Notes under the pieces: model-generated
What the model was told of the DNA's origin: nothing
The model's database searches: none
The model's input: only the letters and a program-made list of their open reading frames with translations
Translations under genes and position numbers: made by a program
Part shown: positions 38,964-47,894 of the stretch, piece by piece
Layout: each line of letters starts with the position of its first letter
Position numbering within the stretch: the stretch's first letter is position 1
NCBI GenBank assembly: GCA_017427945.1
Contig: JAFRRT010000013.1
Span: 62,001 to 126,000 of the forward strand
Direction of reading: 5' to 3'
Origin: Muribaculaceae bacterium
GTDB taxonomy: Bacteria > Bacteroidota > Bacteroidia > Bacteroidales > Muribaculaceae
DNA: 64,000 nt

Positions 38964-40487
38964 ATGTGGAACGAAAAAGATCAACGACTGATGTCTGACA
39001 AGGGCATTACCGAGTCAGTCATCGAGGCTCAACTCAAGAGGTTTGAAACAGGTTTCCCGTGGCTCAAGCTTGCTGCTGTGGCAACCGTGGGCAACGGTAT
39101 CATCCGTCTTGACCCCAAAAAGGAAACTCAATGCATAAAGAGCTGGAAAGAGTTTCAGGGCGGTGGCACAACGATAGAAAAATTCCAGCCCGCATCGGGC
39201 GCAGCCAGCCGCATGTTCAAGAACCTGTTCGCATTTGTCAACGAGGGCAAAGCGGCACCCGATACCGATTTCGAACGTCAGTTCTTTGAGGGCATCACGC
39301 AGTTCGCCTTTTATCCTCAGCTGAACAAGACCTGCGTGAGCCTGTACCAGAACAATGTGGGCGAACTCATGGAGGCAGGACGCTATGTTGACATACTCAA
39401 GGCGCTGCTCCTGCCCGAGGGCATGAATTACGGCGCTCTGCCCAAAGCGTTGCTTCGTTTCCACCGTGCTGCAGCAGGCACTGTCCATACGCCTCTCGAG
39501 GAGCATCTTGAAGAGGGCGCACAGTATGCTGCCGACAGCCGTCGCCGTGTGAGCATCCACTTCACTGTATCTCCCGAACACCGTGCAGGCTTTGAAAAAC
39601 TCATCAAGGCCAAGGTGCCCTTGATGGAGAAGGTGTGGGGCGTGACTTATGACATCACCTTGAGCGAACAAAAAGCCTCGACCGACACGATTGCCGTGAA
39701 GATGGACAACACTCCATACCGCGACAACGATGGCAATCTGTTGTTCCGTCCTGCAGGTCATGGAGCCTTGCTCGAAAACCTCAACGAGCGTGATGCCGAT
39801 GTGGTATTCATCAAGAACGTTGACAATGTGGTGCCTCTGCGCTTACGCAGCGTGACCACGCGTTACAAGAAGGTACTTGGTGGCTATCTCGTACAGGTTC
39901 AGCGACAACTGAAGAAATACCTTGAAACCCTCGATAAGCCCAATCCCAAGAGCAGCGACCTCAAGGCGATGCTGCGCTATGCACGCCAGACGCTGTTTAT
40001 CGTTGACGAGGCTACCGACAGCATGGACGATGCTGCCCTTGCCGAATGGCTGCGCGACAAGTTCAACAGGCCCATCCGCGTGTGTGGCGTTGTGCCCAAC
40101 GAGGGAGAACCCGGTGGTGGACCATATCTGGCATACAATCCCGACGGCTCCTATTCGCCTCAGATTCTTGAGTCGGCCCAGATTAATCCCGATGCCCCCG
40201 AAGCTGTCGAGATGATGCGCAGCGGCACCCACTTCAACCCTGTTGACCTGGTGTGCTACATCAAGGACTACAAAGGCATCAAGTTCGACCTCCGCAAGTT
40301 TGTCGATCCTGACACTGGCTTTATCAGCATTAAGAGCAAGGACGGTGTGGACATTAAAGCCCTTGAGTTGCCCGGATTGTGGAATGGCTCAATGAGTAAT
40401 TGGAATACCGTGTTTGTCGAAGTGCCTATCGACACCTTCAACCCTGTCAAAACCGTCAATGACCTGTTGCGTCGAGCACATCAGTAA
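38964..40487 (+). CDS. DUF4301 family protein
   Basis: A 507-residue cytosolic protein of the DUF4301 family, found mostly in Bacteroidota. Recognisable family stretches are KFQPASGAASRMFKNLF, LPKALLRFHRA and HFTVSPEHRAGFEK. FRPAGHGALLENLNERDADV and FIKNVDNVVPL resemble nucleotidyltransferase or sugar-phosphate-uridylyl-like folds, but no biochemical function is established. It is divergent from relA and is followed after 12 bases by a thioredoxin-like gene. Confidence 0.87.
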   Translation: MWNEKDQRLMSDKGITESVIEAQLKRFETGFPWLKLAAVATVGNGIIRLDPKKETQCIKSWKEFQGGGTTIEKFQPASGAASRMFKNLFAFVNEGKAAPDTDFERQFFEGITQFAFYPQLNKTCVSLYQNNVGELMEAGRYVDILKALLLPEGMNYGALPKALLRFHRAAAGTVHTPLEEHLEEGAQYAADSRRRVSIHFTVSPEHRAGFEKLIKAKVPLMEKVWGVTYDITLSEQKASTDTIAVKMDNTPYRDNDGNLLFRPAGHGALLENLNERDADVVFIKNVDNVVPLRLRSVTTRYKKVLGGYLVQVQRQLKKYLETLDKPNPKSSDLKAMLRYARQTLFIVDEATDSMDDAALAEWLRDKFNRPIRVCGVVPNEGEPGGGPYLAYNPDGSYSPQILESAQINPDAPEAVEMMRSGTHFNPVDLVCYIKDYKGIKFDLRKFVDPDTGFISIKSKDGVDIKALELPGLWNGSMSNWNTVFVEVPIDTFNPVKTVNDLLRRAHQ

Positions 40488-40499
40488 TTAGATGCAGAA

Positions 40500-40955
40500 A
40501 TGAAAAAAGTGATTTTGCTGATGCTGGCACTGGTGGCAATGAATGTCAGTGCCCAGAATAGAGTGGGGAACTATTATGACGACGAAGATGTTGATACGGT
40601 TTATACCGTACACTCCATCAATCAGGAGACATTCAGGGAAATAATTGCCGATTGGAACGCCGAAGACTGGGTGATGCTCAACGAGCGCCCTGTTGTGGTG
40701 GACTTCTATGCCGATTGGTGCCAGCCCTGCAAGCGCCTGTATCCCATCCTTCGTCAAATTGCCCAGTATTACAATGGCACGGTCGATTTCTATCGCATCA
40801 ATGTGGACGAGAACAGCAGCATTGCCGATGTGTTCCAGATTCGCAGCATCCCCTTCTTGCTCATTTGCCCGCTCAAGGGCGAACCCAAAAGCGTTGTCGG
40901 CCTTTATCCACAACGCGAGTACATTCGAGTCATCAATCAGGCATTAGGAATCTGA
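40500..40955 (+). CDS. Exported thioredoxin-family protein
   Basis: A 151-residue periplasmic thioredoxin-like protein. It has a signal peptide (MKKVILLMLALVAMNVSAQ) and a thioredoxin fold with active site ADWCQPCKRLYP (CQPC instead of CGPC) and the cis-Pro segment IRSIPFLLI. An acidic stretch YYDDEDVDTV precedes the fold. CQPC should shift its redox potential relative to thioredoxin, but the direction of use is unknown. It is co-transcribed with the DUF4301 gene and followed by a strong terminator. Confidence 0.87.
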   Translation: MKKVILLMLALVAMNVSAQNRVGNYYDDEDVDTVYTVHSINQETFREIIADWNAEDWVMLNERPVVVDFYADWCQPCKRLYPILRQIAQYYNGTVDFYRINVDENSSIADVFQIRSIPFLLICPLKGEPKSVVGLYPQREYIRVINQALGI

Positions 40956-40975
40956 TAAGTCGAGACATACTAATA

Positions 40976-41005
40976 AAAGGGTGGGGGCATAGGCTCCCAC
41001 CCTTT
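40976..41005 (+). terminator. Rho-independent terminator after the thioredoxin gene
   Basis: AAAGGGTGGG pairs perfectly with CCCACCCTTT, with a GGGCATAGGCT loop and TTTA following. Confidence 0.7.
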
Positions 41006-41166
41006 ATTGATGACAACACAAATAATAATAGGTACAATTGCCCATTGTTATGTTCGCTGTTCCGCATTTCTTACGCTAAGCCGCTATGATTGTTTGGGCT
41101 GTCGCACACGCTTTTATGGTAGGCGGATTCAGATCATTTTTCTTGGGGTTGCATCACATGTCGCCT

Positions 41167-41207
41167 GAAACATCAAACCGTGCTATGCACGGGAAATTGA
41201 AACAAAT
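41167..41207 (+). repeat. REP-like arm, left of MITE copy 2
   Basis: A CGTGC-TAT-GCACG hairpin followed by GGGAAATTGAAACAAATTAA. It parallels 6121-6156 upstream of MITE copy 1, including the CTGAAACAT just before the hairpin. Confidence 0.6.
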
Positions 41208-41216
41208 TAATAATAG

Positions 41217-41437
41217 AATATAATATAACGTGAGTTCGATGAAATTATTAATTGTCAATCAGTGCGTTAGCAACTCCCCCTCTAAGATTAGAGGGGGCAG
41301 GGGGGCGTTGATACCCCAAGAGAAAGTGCTTTGATGGCAAATCATACTCCTCCGGCGCTACACGCCACCTCCCCTATCTTAGGGGAGGAATTGAGTATCA
41401 GTAACTTATTGTCGTCGAACTCACGTTAATATAATAT
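41217..41437. repeat. 10-bp target-site duplication around MITE copy 2
   Basis: AATATAATAT occurs at 41217-41226 and again at 41428-41437, immediately outside the 201-bp element. The AT-rich sequence makes the exact length uncertain. Confidence 0.65.
41227..41427. mobile_element. MITE-like element, copy 2 (201 bp)
   Basis: It has inverted ends AACGTGAGTTCGATGA and, as reverse complement, AACGTGAGTTCGACGA (15/16). It differs from the copy at 6195-6395 at only two positions, one in the left end and one that breaks the GGCGC/GCGCC stem (ACGCC here). It has no coding capacity. It is flanked by a perfect 10-bp direct repeat, so this insertion is recent or well preserved. Confidence 0.82.
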
Positions 41438-41446
41438 ATATATCTA

Positions 41447-41482
41447 ATGTTGCTTAATTTCTTGCGAGCCGATGCGAGCAAT
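41447..41482 (-). repeat. REP-like arm, right of MITE copy 2
   Basis: ATGTTGCTTAATTTC is followed by TTGCGAGCCGATGCGAGCAA. The reverse complement carries GAAATTAAGCAACAT, matching the arm motif at 6402-6440 and the left arms in inverted orientation. Confidence 0.5.
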
Positions 41483-41578
41483 TTATAACACTTAGTGCCT
41501 TGGCTTGGGGACCTTGAGCAGTTGCGCCTTGTTTATTTCTGTAATTCGTAGTTTGTTATATAGTTGCTCTGTTTCATT
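41483..41578. other. Spacer without a recognised feature
   Basis: No gene or convincing structure is seen between the right REP-like arm and the terminator of the minus-strand gene. Confidence 0.5.
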
Positions 41579-41615
41579 GAAAAACTGATGCGGCCTGGCA
41601 GAACCGGGCCGCATC
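41579..41615 (-). terminator. Rho-independent terminator of the secreted protein gene
   Basis: On the minus strand GATGCGGCCC pairs with GGCCGCATC and is followed by AGTTTTTC. Confidence 0.7.
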
Positions 41616-41641
41616 AAGTTTAAAGGTTTGTTACGCCGTGA

Positions 41642-43450
41642 TTACTTCACGATGTACTTCTTACCGTTGTGGATGTAGATGCCACGCTCGGTGGGAGCAG
41701 CAACACGGCGACCATCGATGGTGTACCATGCGCCATTGTCATTGGTGCCAACGGTGAGCTCATTTACCGAAACTTCGGGTGAATAAATCTCGAACGTGCC
41801 TACGTAGGTCTCGGGAATACCATAGTAGTACTCACCCTCAGTGATGATGATATATACATCATATACGCCAACCTCGGTGGGAGCCTCGGTGGTCCTTTCA
41901 CCAACTGCGTTCTCATAGATGATGGTAACGGCACCGCTGCCTTCGGGAACGGTTACGGTAGCAGCATGAGCCTCGCCGTCATACTCAATCCTCGGGAAGG
42001 GCAGTTCAACGTCATATACGCACGGAGCCTTGTCGATGGTAACGATGATGGGCTTGATGCCGATGGTGTTCAAGTCAAAGTCGCCCTCGTAGGTGCCGAC
42101 GGTGTATTCACCGGGAACAACCAAGTCGGTGTTGAAGGTAAGGGTCTCACCGTTGATGCTTACAACGAAGGTCTGAGGCTCGCCATTGTAAACGGCGTCG
42201 GTGCCAGTGGCCTCAAAGGAACGAACGTCGATCCAGCTAAGACCGTCGAGGTTGGTGTAGTTGTCCAGACCGTCGTTGAAGCGCACTGCGATCAAGTGGT
42301 CGGTGTCACGGTTCTCATTGAAGGAGATGTTGAAGTTGAACTCATAATCCTCGCCAGAGGTGAGCTCGCCCAAGGAGTGCCAGCCGTTCTCATCATCAAC
42401 CTGATACTCAAGGTAACCAGCCTGTCCGTAGGGATGCTCATAGTGACCCCAGATGTGGATGGGATGATCTGCGCTCAGGTCATTCCATGCGTCACAGTCA
42501 AAGGCTTCGATGTTATAGGTGAAGATGTCCTCACCGGGCTCGGGATCGGGATCGGGAATGATGGGTTCCTCGAAGTCAATCTCACCAACGCTGATGAGGT
42601 ATGACAGCTCGATGCTCTCGCCGGCCTCGATGGTGCGATCACTCCAGCAGAAGCCCAAACCACTGTCATAGCTACCGTTCTCAATCATGTAATACTGTGC
42701 ATAGGACTGGCCCCAGTTGGTGTTGGTGTTATAGATATAGCTTGAGTATTCACCGCAGATTTCGTTAGCATGCCAGTTGGAGCTGAAGAAACCGAACCAG
42801 AAGCTATCGATAGGAGTTACACCGGTGAGGTGCTCGCCAAAGAGGACACACAGCAGGGGAGGATTCTCACTGTTGTTGTCGTGTTTCATCTTGATGCCAT
42901 AGGCTTCACCTGTTGACATGTTCAGACGCTCGAGGGGAGCCTCATCATTGTCACCAATCATGATGTCGGCCCACACACCGGCATCCACGCTTACAGCCTG
43001 ATTGTTGTTGTTGGTCAGGGTATAAACGATGCGTGCGCAAACCTCACCTTGAGGCTCGATTCTTGCTTTCATGTTCACGCCGTTAACGGTATTACCGGTA
43101 GCAGCGTTGAGGTAGGTGGCGGTGCCATCGTTTACGCGGAATGCGGCAATGAAACCAGCACCTTCATGATTCTCGGTCCAGAAAAGGTGATCCTCGTTGG
43201 CCTCGTAGGTGGACGAGTAATAATAGTTGCCAATCTTACCGAGAAGGCTGAAACCGGTCTGGGCACCGGGACCTGCAGCATTGCGTTCCGAAACGTTGTA
43301 GTAGATTGAAGTGTTACCCAACTGCTGGAAACCAGAGGGGAGGGAACTGAAGATAGCCGAGCGCATGGGAGCTTTACCCGGCGCAGCATTCATCTGCATA
43401 GCGAAAGCGCCAGCAATCAATGCGATTAAAAGAACTGTAATTTTCTTCAT
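41642..43450 (-). CDS. Large secreted protein with GIYIHNG tail
   Basis: The function is not recognised. The 602 residues open with a signal peptide (MKKITVLLIALIAGAFAMQM) and a large N-terminal domain of about 290 residues. A proline linker (EEPIIPDPDPEPGED) separates it from a C-terminal half made of beta-sandwich-like repeats. Those include VYNGEPQTFVVSINGETLTF, and IEYDGEAHAATVTVPEGSGA followed by VTIIYENAVG, resembling MBG-type adhesion repeats. It ends with WYTIDGRRVAAPTERGIYIH and NGKKYIVK, the same tail type as the protein at 10489. It is probably cell-surface or secreted. It stands alone with its own terminator. Confidence 0.75.
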   Translation of the reverse strand: MKKITVLLIALIAGAFAMQMNAAPGKAPMRSAIFSSLPSGFQQLGNTSIYYNVSERNAAGPGAQTGFSLLGKIGNYYYSSTYEANEDHLFWTENHEGAGFIAAFRVNDGTATYLNAATGNTVNGVNMKARIEPQGEVCARIVYTLTNNNNQAVSVDAGVWADIMIGDNDEAPLERLNMSTGEAYGIKMKHDNNSENPPLLCVLFGEHLTGVTPIDSFWFGFFSSNWHANEICGEYSSYIYNTNTNWGQSYAQYYMIENGSYDSGLGFCWSDRTIEAGESIELSYLISVGEIDFEEPIIPDPDPEPGEDIFTYNIEAFDCDAWNDLSADHPIHIWGHYEHPYGQAGYLEYQVDDENGWHSLGELTSGEDYEFNFNISFNENRDTDHLIAVRFNDGLDNYTNLDGLSWIDVRSFEATGTDAVYNGEPQTFVVSINGETLTFNTDLVVPGEYTVGTYEGDFDLNTIGIKPIIVTIDKAPCVYDVELPFPRIEYDGEAHAATVTVPEGSGAVTIIYENAVGERTTEAPTEVGVYDVYIIITEGEYYYGIPETYVGTFEIYSPEVSVNELTVGTNDNGAWYTIDGRRVAAPTERGIYIHNGKKYIVK

Positions 43451-43709
43451 TGTAAAATGATTTAAAAAGTTAATAATTATACTAATAGTATTGGATTCAG
43501 TTATTTATGGAATCAATGTTATAGCAAAACTCCAAACCATTCCTATCATAATGGGGATTTTCAACCACAAAAATACAATTATTTTAGTGATAGGGACAAA
43601 TCTAAGTGTTAAATAAACATAATGTTTTATTTAGCCTTATGTGTTTGGTGATATGCGACGGATTTTGAATCGTTTTAAGGATTTGTCTCGCTATGTGTCA
43701 TAAGCTGCT
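43451..43709. other. AT-rich spacer upstream of the secreted protein gene
   Basis: It probably holds the minus-strand promoter of the secreted protein. A TTTTGC sequence near 43522-43527 on the minus strand is the only candidate box, and it is a poor match. Nothing else is supported. Confidence 0.35.
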
Positions 43710-45023
43710 TTACTTGTTGAGCGTCAGCTCTAAAATGGTGTCAACGCCGGTGGGCACTGCCGGTAACTGAACGGTGATGCCGTCGCCCGTAGCGGTGTAG
43801 CGCAAGCGGCTTTTGTCGCTGAACAGACGAGCCTGTTTCACCCGCTTGCCGCTCAATGGCAGATATAGGGCGTTGTCCTTGAGATTCAGGATGTGCACAT
43901 AGAGGGTGTTCCCTTTTTGGGTGGTAACTCCCCAGTCATGTGGTGCGATGATGCCGCCGCGTGTGCTGTAGATGCTCTCACCGTTCTGGCGCATCCATTC
44001 ACCCAGCTGATGCAGACGCTCGATGGCCTCGGTGGGCAGACAGCCGTCGGGGCGCGGTCCCACGTTGATGAGCAGATTGCCGTTACGACCGGCGGCACGT
44101 ACGAGGGTGCGGATGATTTCTTCGCCGCTCTTGTAGTTCTTGTCGGTGATGCGGTAGCCCCATGTGCGGTTCATCGTCATGCAGGTCTCGAGGGGTAGTA
44201 GGCTGATACCATTTTCGCCAGAATAACCCGCGGTGTTCTCGCCAGGTACATCCTGCTCAAAAATCTGGATGTCCTCGCCAGGGAACGGCACCTCATGGTG
44301 ATTATTGCCAATAAGGCAGGAGGGTTGCAGGCGGTGGATAAGGGCATATTGCTCGTCGAGCTGCCAGTCAAATGGGGTAGGGTCGGTATCGTGTTCCCAC
44401 TTGCCGTCGAACCAAATGGCGCCCACAGGGCCGTAGTTGGTCAGCAGTTCGGTCAACTGGTCATTCATGAACTTGTAGTAGGCGGGCCAGTTGGTGGTCT
44501 CGGGGTCGTGAGGCAAATCCTTCTGGTGGCGACCCAACGGATAGTCCAAACGGTGCCAATCCAGGTGGGAATAGTAGAAATGCAACTTGATGCCATGACG
44601 TTGACAGGCGTCGGCGAGTTCCTTGAGCACGTCGCGCTTGAAGGGGGTGGCATCGACGATGTTGTAGTCGCTTGCCGCGCTCTTGAACATCGAGAAACCG
44701 TCGTGATGGCGCGATGTGATGGTGATGTAGCGGGCGCCTGCATCCTTGATGGCACGCACCCATTCGTCGGCATCAAATCGCGAGGGGTAGAAACCCGCAG
44801 GCAGCTGGGCATACTCGTCACGGTCGATTTTCTTGTTGAGCATCACCCATTCGCCGTCAGCCAGCATGGAATAGACACCCCAGTGGATGAAGACTCCGAG
44901 CTTGTTGTCCTGGAACTCTTCACGGGCGCGCAGGTTTTCCTCGGTAGGTGTGTAAACGGTCTGTTGGGCATTAACACTCAGCCATGCAGCAGCAAGCAGG
45001 ATTGTGATTGCAATAGTTCTCAT
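43710..45023 (-). CDS. Exported alpha-L-fucosidase, GH29
   Basis: A glycoside hydrolase that removes alpha-L-fucose from host or dietary glycans, 437 residues. It has a signal peptide (MRTIAITILLAAAWLSVNAQ). Family motifs are GVFIHWGVYSMLADGEW, YITITSRHHDGFSMF and FYYSHLDWHR. AIWFDGKWE contains the nucleophile Asp of GH29. No carbohydrate-binding module follows the catalytic and small beta-sandwich domains. It lies 8 bases after the carboxylesterase gene on the same strand and is probably co-transcribed with it. No SusCD pair is nearby. Confidence 0.92.
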   Translation of the reverse strand: MRTIAITILLAAAWLSVNAQQTVYTPTEENLRAREEFQDNKLGVFIHWGVYSMLADGEWVMLNKKIDRDEYAQLPAGFYPSRFDADEWVRAIKDAGARYITITSRHHDGFSMFKSAASDYNIVDATPFKRDVLKELADACQRHGIKLHFYYSHLDWHRLDYPLGRHQKDLPHDPETTNWPAYYKFMNDQLTELLTNYGPVGAIWFDGKWEHDTDPTPFDWQLDEQYALIHRLQPSCLIGNNHHEVPFPGEDIQIFEQDVPGENTAGYSGENGISLLPLETCMTMNRTWGYRITDKNYKSGEEIIRTLVRAAGRNGNLLINVGPRPDGCLPTEAIERLHQLGEWMRQNGESIYSTRGGIIAPHDWGVTTQKGNTLYVHILNLKDNALYLPLSGKRVKQARLFSDKSRLRYTATGDGITVQLPAVPTGVDTILELTLNK

Positions 45024-45031
45024 ATTATCGT

Positions 45032-46828
45032 TTATTGGTTTGATTTTTTCTTAAACAGTCGGCGAATGCGCACGATGAGCCAGATGAGCAGCAGCACGAG
45101 GGCTACTGATGTACCGATGGCAATGCCGGCATACCACGGCGCCTTGTCGAGCAGGTCACTGAAGATGGGCGAGATATACTCCTTCATGAGCGGCGCTATC
45201 AACTTGCGTTGCTCGGGCAACGGGTCATTCAACAGCATGACGTTGTCGCCCAACATCATCGTAGCCCGCTGAGTGGACTCATAGGCGGGCCAGTAATGGG
45301 TTGTGCTGCTGGGATTGCCTGTTGAGGCAAAGTTTACCCACATTTGCTGCACTTCGGCGGCAAGAAAAGGATTATGGCGATCTCCGTTTTTGATTTGGCG
45401 TCCCGTGTTGAGTATATAAGACACCTCGGTACCATGGCATGCACCATAAATGGGGTCGCTCAATCCCTTGGTCCAGTAGTACATGTAGGTCTTGCCGCCC
45501 GATGCCGCATGCCGCTGCGCCATCTCAATGGCGGGGCCGCGGAACATCAGGTCATTCAACAACTCGGCGGCAGGCCAAGGTTTGTCCTTGGTAACGACAT
45601 CCAGGAAACGGCTGGCGTTGTCGTTCTGAGCGCTGTCGAGGGACATGGAGATGTAACGATACCATAACTGCACGGCGAGTTCAAATTTCTCTTCACCTCC
45701 CATGGCGTCAATCCAGAAGTTTGACTCGTCGCTGTTCGAACCAATGAGCATATCGATGCCGGCGTTGAAACCATCAAAGCGGCTGTAAGGATCCTCGGGA
45801 ATGAGGTTGCCGTCACGCTCGGGGAAACGGTAAAATTCACCCACCTTGTCGTTGAGGGCGATGATTTCATCCTGGGAAAGTGCCTGCAAGTCAGCGACCG
45901 TTTTGGCGCCCGTGGCATCGAGCACACGCTTAGTGAGGCTTTGGCAGTCTTCGCGGCTGCTGGTGAAAGCGACGCTACCGCTTTGGGCAATGGCACGACG
46001 GAACAAACCCTGTGCCTCATCGATGCTTGACAGCAGCATCACGCTGCCAGCACCCGCCGAGTGGCCGAATATGGTCACGTTGTCGGGGTTACCACCGAAG
46101 GCCGCAATGTTGCGTTTTACCCATCTCAGCGCCTCCACTTGGTCCAGAATGCCCAAGTTGCCGCTACGGGAAAAGGCCTTTCCGTCGGGTAGCGACGAGA
46201 GGTCCAAAAAGCCCAACAGTCCCAAACGGTAGTTGATGGACACAAACACCACCTCGGGGTGGGCCTTGACAAACTTGTCGCCCCAGTTGCGGGGATTTAC
46301 CGTGCCGTTGCTCACATAGGAACCGCCGTGTATCCACACTATCACGGGACGACGAGCCTGGCGCATGCCGTCGGCAGCAGTCCACACGTTCAGCGTCAAG
46401 CAATCCTCTCCTTGAGGATAGAGTGACGCGGCATTGCCCTCGGAGCGATGTTGGATAGCGGAATGCCCGAAGTATTTCGCCTCGCGCACAAGACGGCTGT
46501 CGGGTTCGGGCTTGGGTTCACGCCATCTGAGGTCTCCGGTGGGTTGCACGGCATAAGGGATGCCCTTGAAACTGAGCAGACCATCATCCCGTTGTCCCAC
46601 AAATATGCCATTGGAGGCCTGTACAGCCAATTCGTTGTCATAGTCCCCTTCAATGATCTTGTTTTCGCCATAAAGGGCCGTCATTTCTTGCTCCAGTGCT
46701 GAAGGCTCTTCGTCGGCAGTCTGCTGGTCGGAATTGCAGGACACCAGCATCAGAGACAGCAAGAGCGGGAGGGACAAGGCGAGCAGGCGCTTTAACGTTA
46801 TGAGGTTGATTCTTTGTAACACAGTCAT
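45032..46828 (-). CDS. Type-B carboxylesterase/lipase, membrane-anchored lipoprotein
   Basis: A 598-residue alpha/beta hydrolase of the carboxylesterase type-B family. It has a lipoprotein-like N-terminus (LLLSLMLVSCNSDQQ) and a C-terminal transmembrane segment (IAIGTSVALVLLLIWLIVRI) followed by basic residues, so two membrane anchors are possible. The catalytic triad is visible: Ser in GHSAGAGSV, Glu in SNSDESNF and His in GACHGTEVSY. PVIVWIHGGSYVSNG forms the oxyanion hole. In an operon with a fucosidase it may deacylate esterified glycans, though this is only inferred. Confidence 0.87.
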   Translation of the reverse strand: MTVLQRINLITLKRLLALSLPLLLSLMLVSCNSDQQTADEEPSALEQEMTALYGENKIIEGDYDNELAVQASNGIFVGQRDDGLLSFKGIPYAVQPTGDLRWREPKPEPDSRLVREAKYFGHSAIQHRSEGNAASLYPQGEDCLTLNVWTAADGMRQARRPVIVWIHGGSYVSNGTVNPRNWGDKFVKAHPEVVFVSINYRLGLLGFLDLSSLPDGKAFSRSGNLGILDQVEALRWVKRNIAAFGGNPDNVTIFGHSAGAGSVMLLSSIDEAQGLFRRAIAQSGSVAFTSSREDCQSLTKRVLDATGAKTVADLQALSQDEIIALNDKVGEFYRFPERDGNLIPEDPYSRFDGFNAGIDMLIGSNSDESNFWIDAMGGEEKFELAVQLWYRYISMSLDSAQNDNASRFLDVVTKDKPWPAAELLNDLMFRGPAIEMAQRHAASGGKTYMYYWTKGLSDPIYGACHGTEVSYILNTGRQIKNGDRHNPFLAAEVQQMWVNFASTGNPSSTTHYWPAYESTQRATMMLGDNVMLLNDPLPEQRKLIAPLMKEYISPIFSDLLDKAPWYAGIAIGTSVALVLLLIWLIVRIRRLFKKKSNQ

Positions 46829-46965
46829 ATTTCTAATCTAAATAATTACTGCCCTAAAGTGGCAGATGGTCAGTTTATTGTTTACAAAATTACAAAAAAT
46901 CCGCAATTCAACAGCCTCTGGCTGGGAATAATGAGAACATAATTAAATAAAAATTGATGAAAGTG

Positions 46966-46997
46966 TTTGCTGTTAAAGAAATTATGTGTAACTTTGC
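46966..46997 (+). promoter_or_regulatory. rpsF operon promoter
   Basis: TTTG at 46966-46969, a 19-base spacer and TAACTTTGC at 46989-46997. A GCGCAA/TTGCGC hairpin (47011-47025) follows in the leader and could be a regulatory target of the ribosomal proteins. Confidence 0.7.
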
Positions 46998-47057
46998 CCC
47001 GCTTTTTGGCGCAAATTTTGCGCAAACATTTATTAATTAACTTATTTTTAACGATTT

Positions 47058-47555
47058 ATGAACAAGTACGAAACCGTTTTCATTTTGACTCCCGTTTTGT
47101 CTGATGATCAGATGAAGGAAACGGTAGAGAAGTTCAAGAAGGTGCTCACCGATGAGGGCTGCACCATCGAGAACGAAGAAAACTGGGGATTGCGCAAGCT
47201 CGCATATCCCATCGAGAACAAGAACACTGGTTTTTACACCTTGATTGAGTTTGAGGGTGAGCCCACTATCGTTGGCAAGCTGGAAACCGCTTTCCGTCGT
47301 GATGAGAAAGTCATCCGATTCCTCACCTTCCGCTTGGACAAGTATGCTGCCGAGTATGCTGTAAAGCGTCGCGCCGTGCGCAAGGCCAAGCTCGAGGAGC
47401 GTGCCGCACAGGAAGCTGCCGCTAAGGAGGCTGAAGCACGTATCGCCGAAGAGGCTCCCGCAGTAGTGGAGGAAGCTCCTGTAGCACCTGCCGTCGAGGA
47501 GGCTCCCGCTGTTGAAGCGCCCGCTTCCGAGGCAAATGAAGAAACCAAAGAGTAA
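47058..47555 (+). CDS. rpsF: 30S ribosomal protein S6, with long acidic tail
   Basis: S6 binds the central domain of 16S rRNA together with S18. The first about 110 residues are canonical ([59 protein letters not shown]). The protein then continues to 165 residues with an Ala/Glu/Pro-rich tail ([20 protein letters not shown] and similar), which is not part of the S6 fold. rpsR follows 24 bases later. The L9 gene in this operon carries a comparable tail. Confidence 0.95.
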   Translation: MNKYETVFILTPVLSDDQMKETVEKFKKVLTDEGCTIENEENWGLRKLAYPIENKNTGFYTLIEFEGEPTIVGKLETAFRRDEKVIRFLTFRLDKYAAEYAVKRRAVRKAKLEERAAQEAAAKEAEARIAEEAPAVVEEAPVAPAVEEAPAVEAPASEANEETKE

Positions 47556-47563
47556 AACTTAAT

Positions 47564-47570
47564 GAAGGAG
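47564..47570 (+). promoter_or_regulatory. Shine-Dalgarno deciding the rpsR start
   Basis: GAAGGAG lies nine bases before the ATG at 47580, favouring that start over the in-frame ATG at 47562. Confidence 0.65.
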
Positions 47571-47579
47571 AAAAAAACT

Positions 47580-47867
47580 ATGGCACAAGAACAACAAAGG
47601 CCCTACAATCAGGGTGAAATCCGTTATCTCACTCCCCTGTCGGTTGACACGCGCAAGAAGAAATATTGTCGTTTCAAACGCAGTGGTATCAAGTACATCG
47701 ACTACAAGGATCCCGATTTCTTGAAGAAGTTCCTCAACGAGCAAGGCAAAATTTTGCCCCGCCGCATCACTGGCACATCGCTCAAGTTCCAGCGCCGCGT
47801 GGCTAAGGCCGTTAAGCGCGCCCGCCATCTGGCTTTGCTGCCCTATGTGACCGACTTGATGAATTAA
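47580..47867 (+). CDS. rpsR: 30S ribosomal protein S18
   Basis: S18 pairs with S6 on the platform of the 30S subunit. The 95 residues contain [40 protein letters not shown] and [20 protein letters not shown], all typical. The ATG at 47580 is preferred because a Shine-Dalgarno sequence precedes it. Its neighbours are rpsF upstream and rplI 27 bases downstream. Confidence 0.96.
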   Translation: MAQEQQRPYNQGEIRYLTPLSVDTRKKKYCRFKRSGIKYIDYKDPDFLKKFLNEQGKILPRRITGTSLKFQRRVAKAVKRARHLALLPYVTDLMN

Positions 47868-47878
47868 TTAACACATTT

Positions 47879-47885
47879 AAGGAGG
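47879..47885 (+). promoter_or_regulatory. Strong Shine-Dalgarno before rplI
   Basis: AAGGAGG nine bases before the ATG at 47895. Confidence 0.65.
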
Positions 47886-47894
47886 AATACAATT

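Noticed and set aside
41227-41437. CRISPR array from repeated hairpins
   Set aside because: Only one unit per site, no regular spacers and no cas genes; the structure fits a MITE.
44295-45272. 325-codon plus-strand open frame opposite the fucosidase
   Set aside because: Antisense to GH29 with intact catalytic motifs; no family features of its own.
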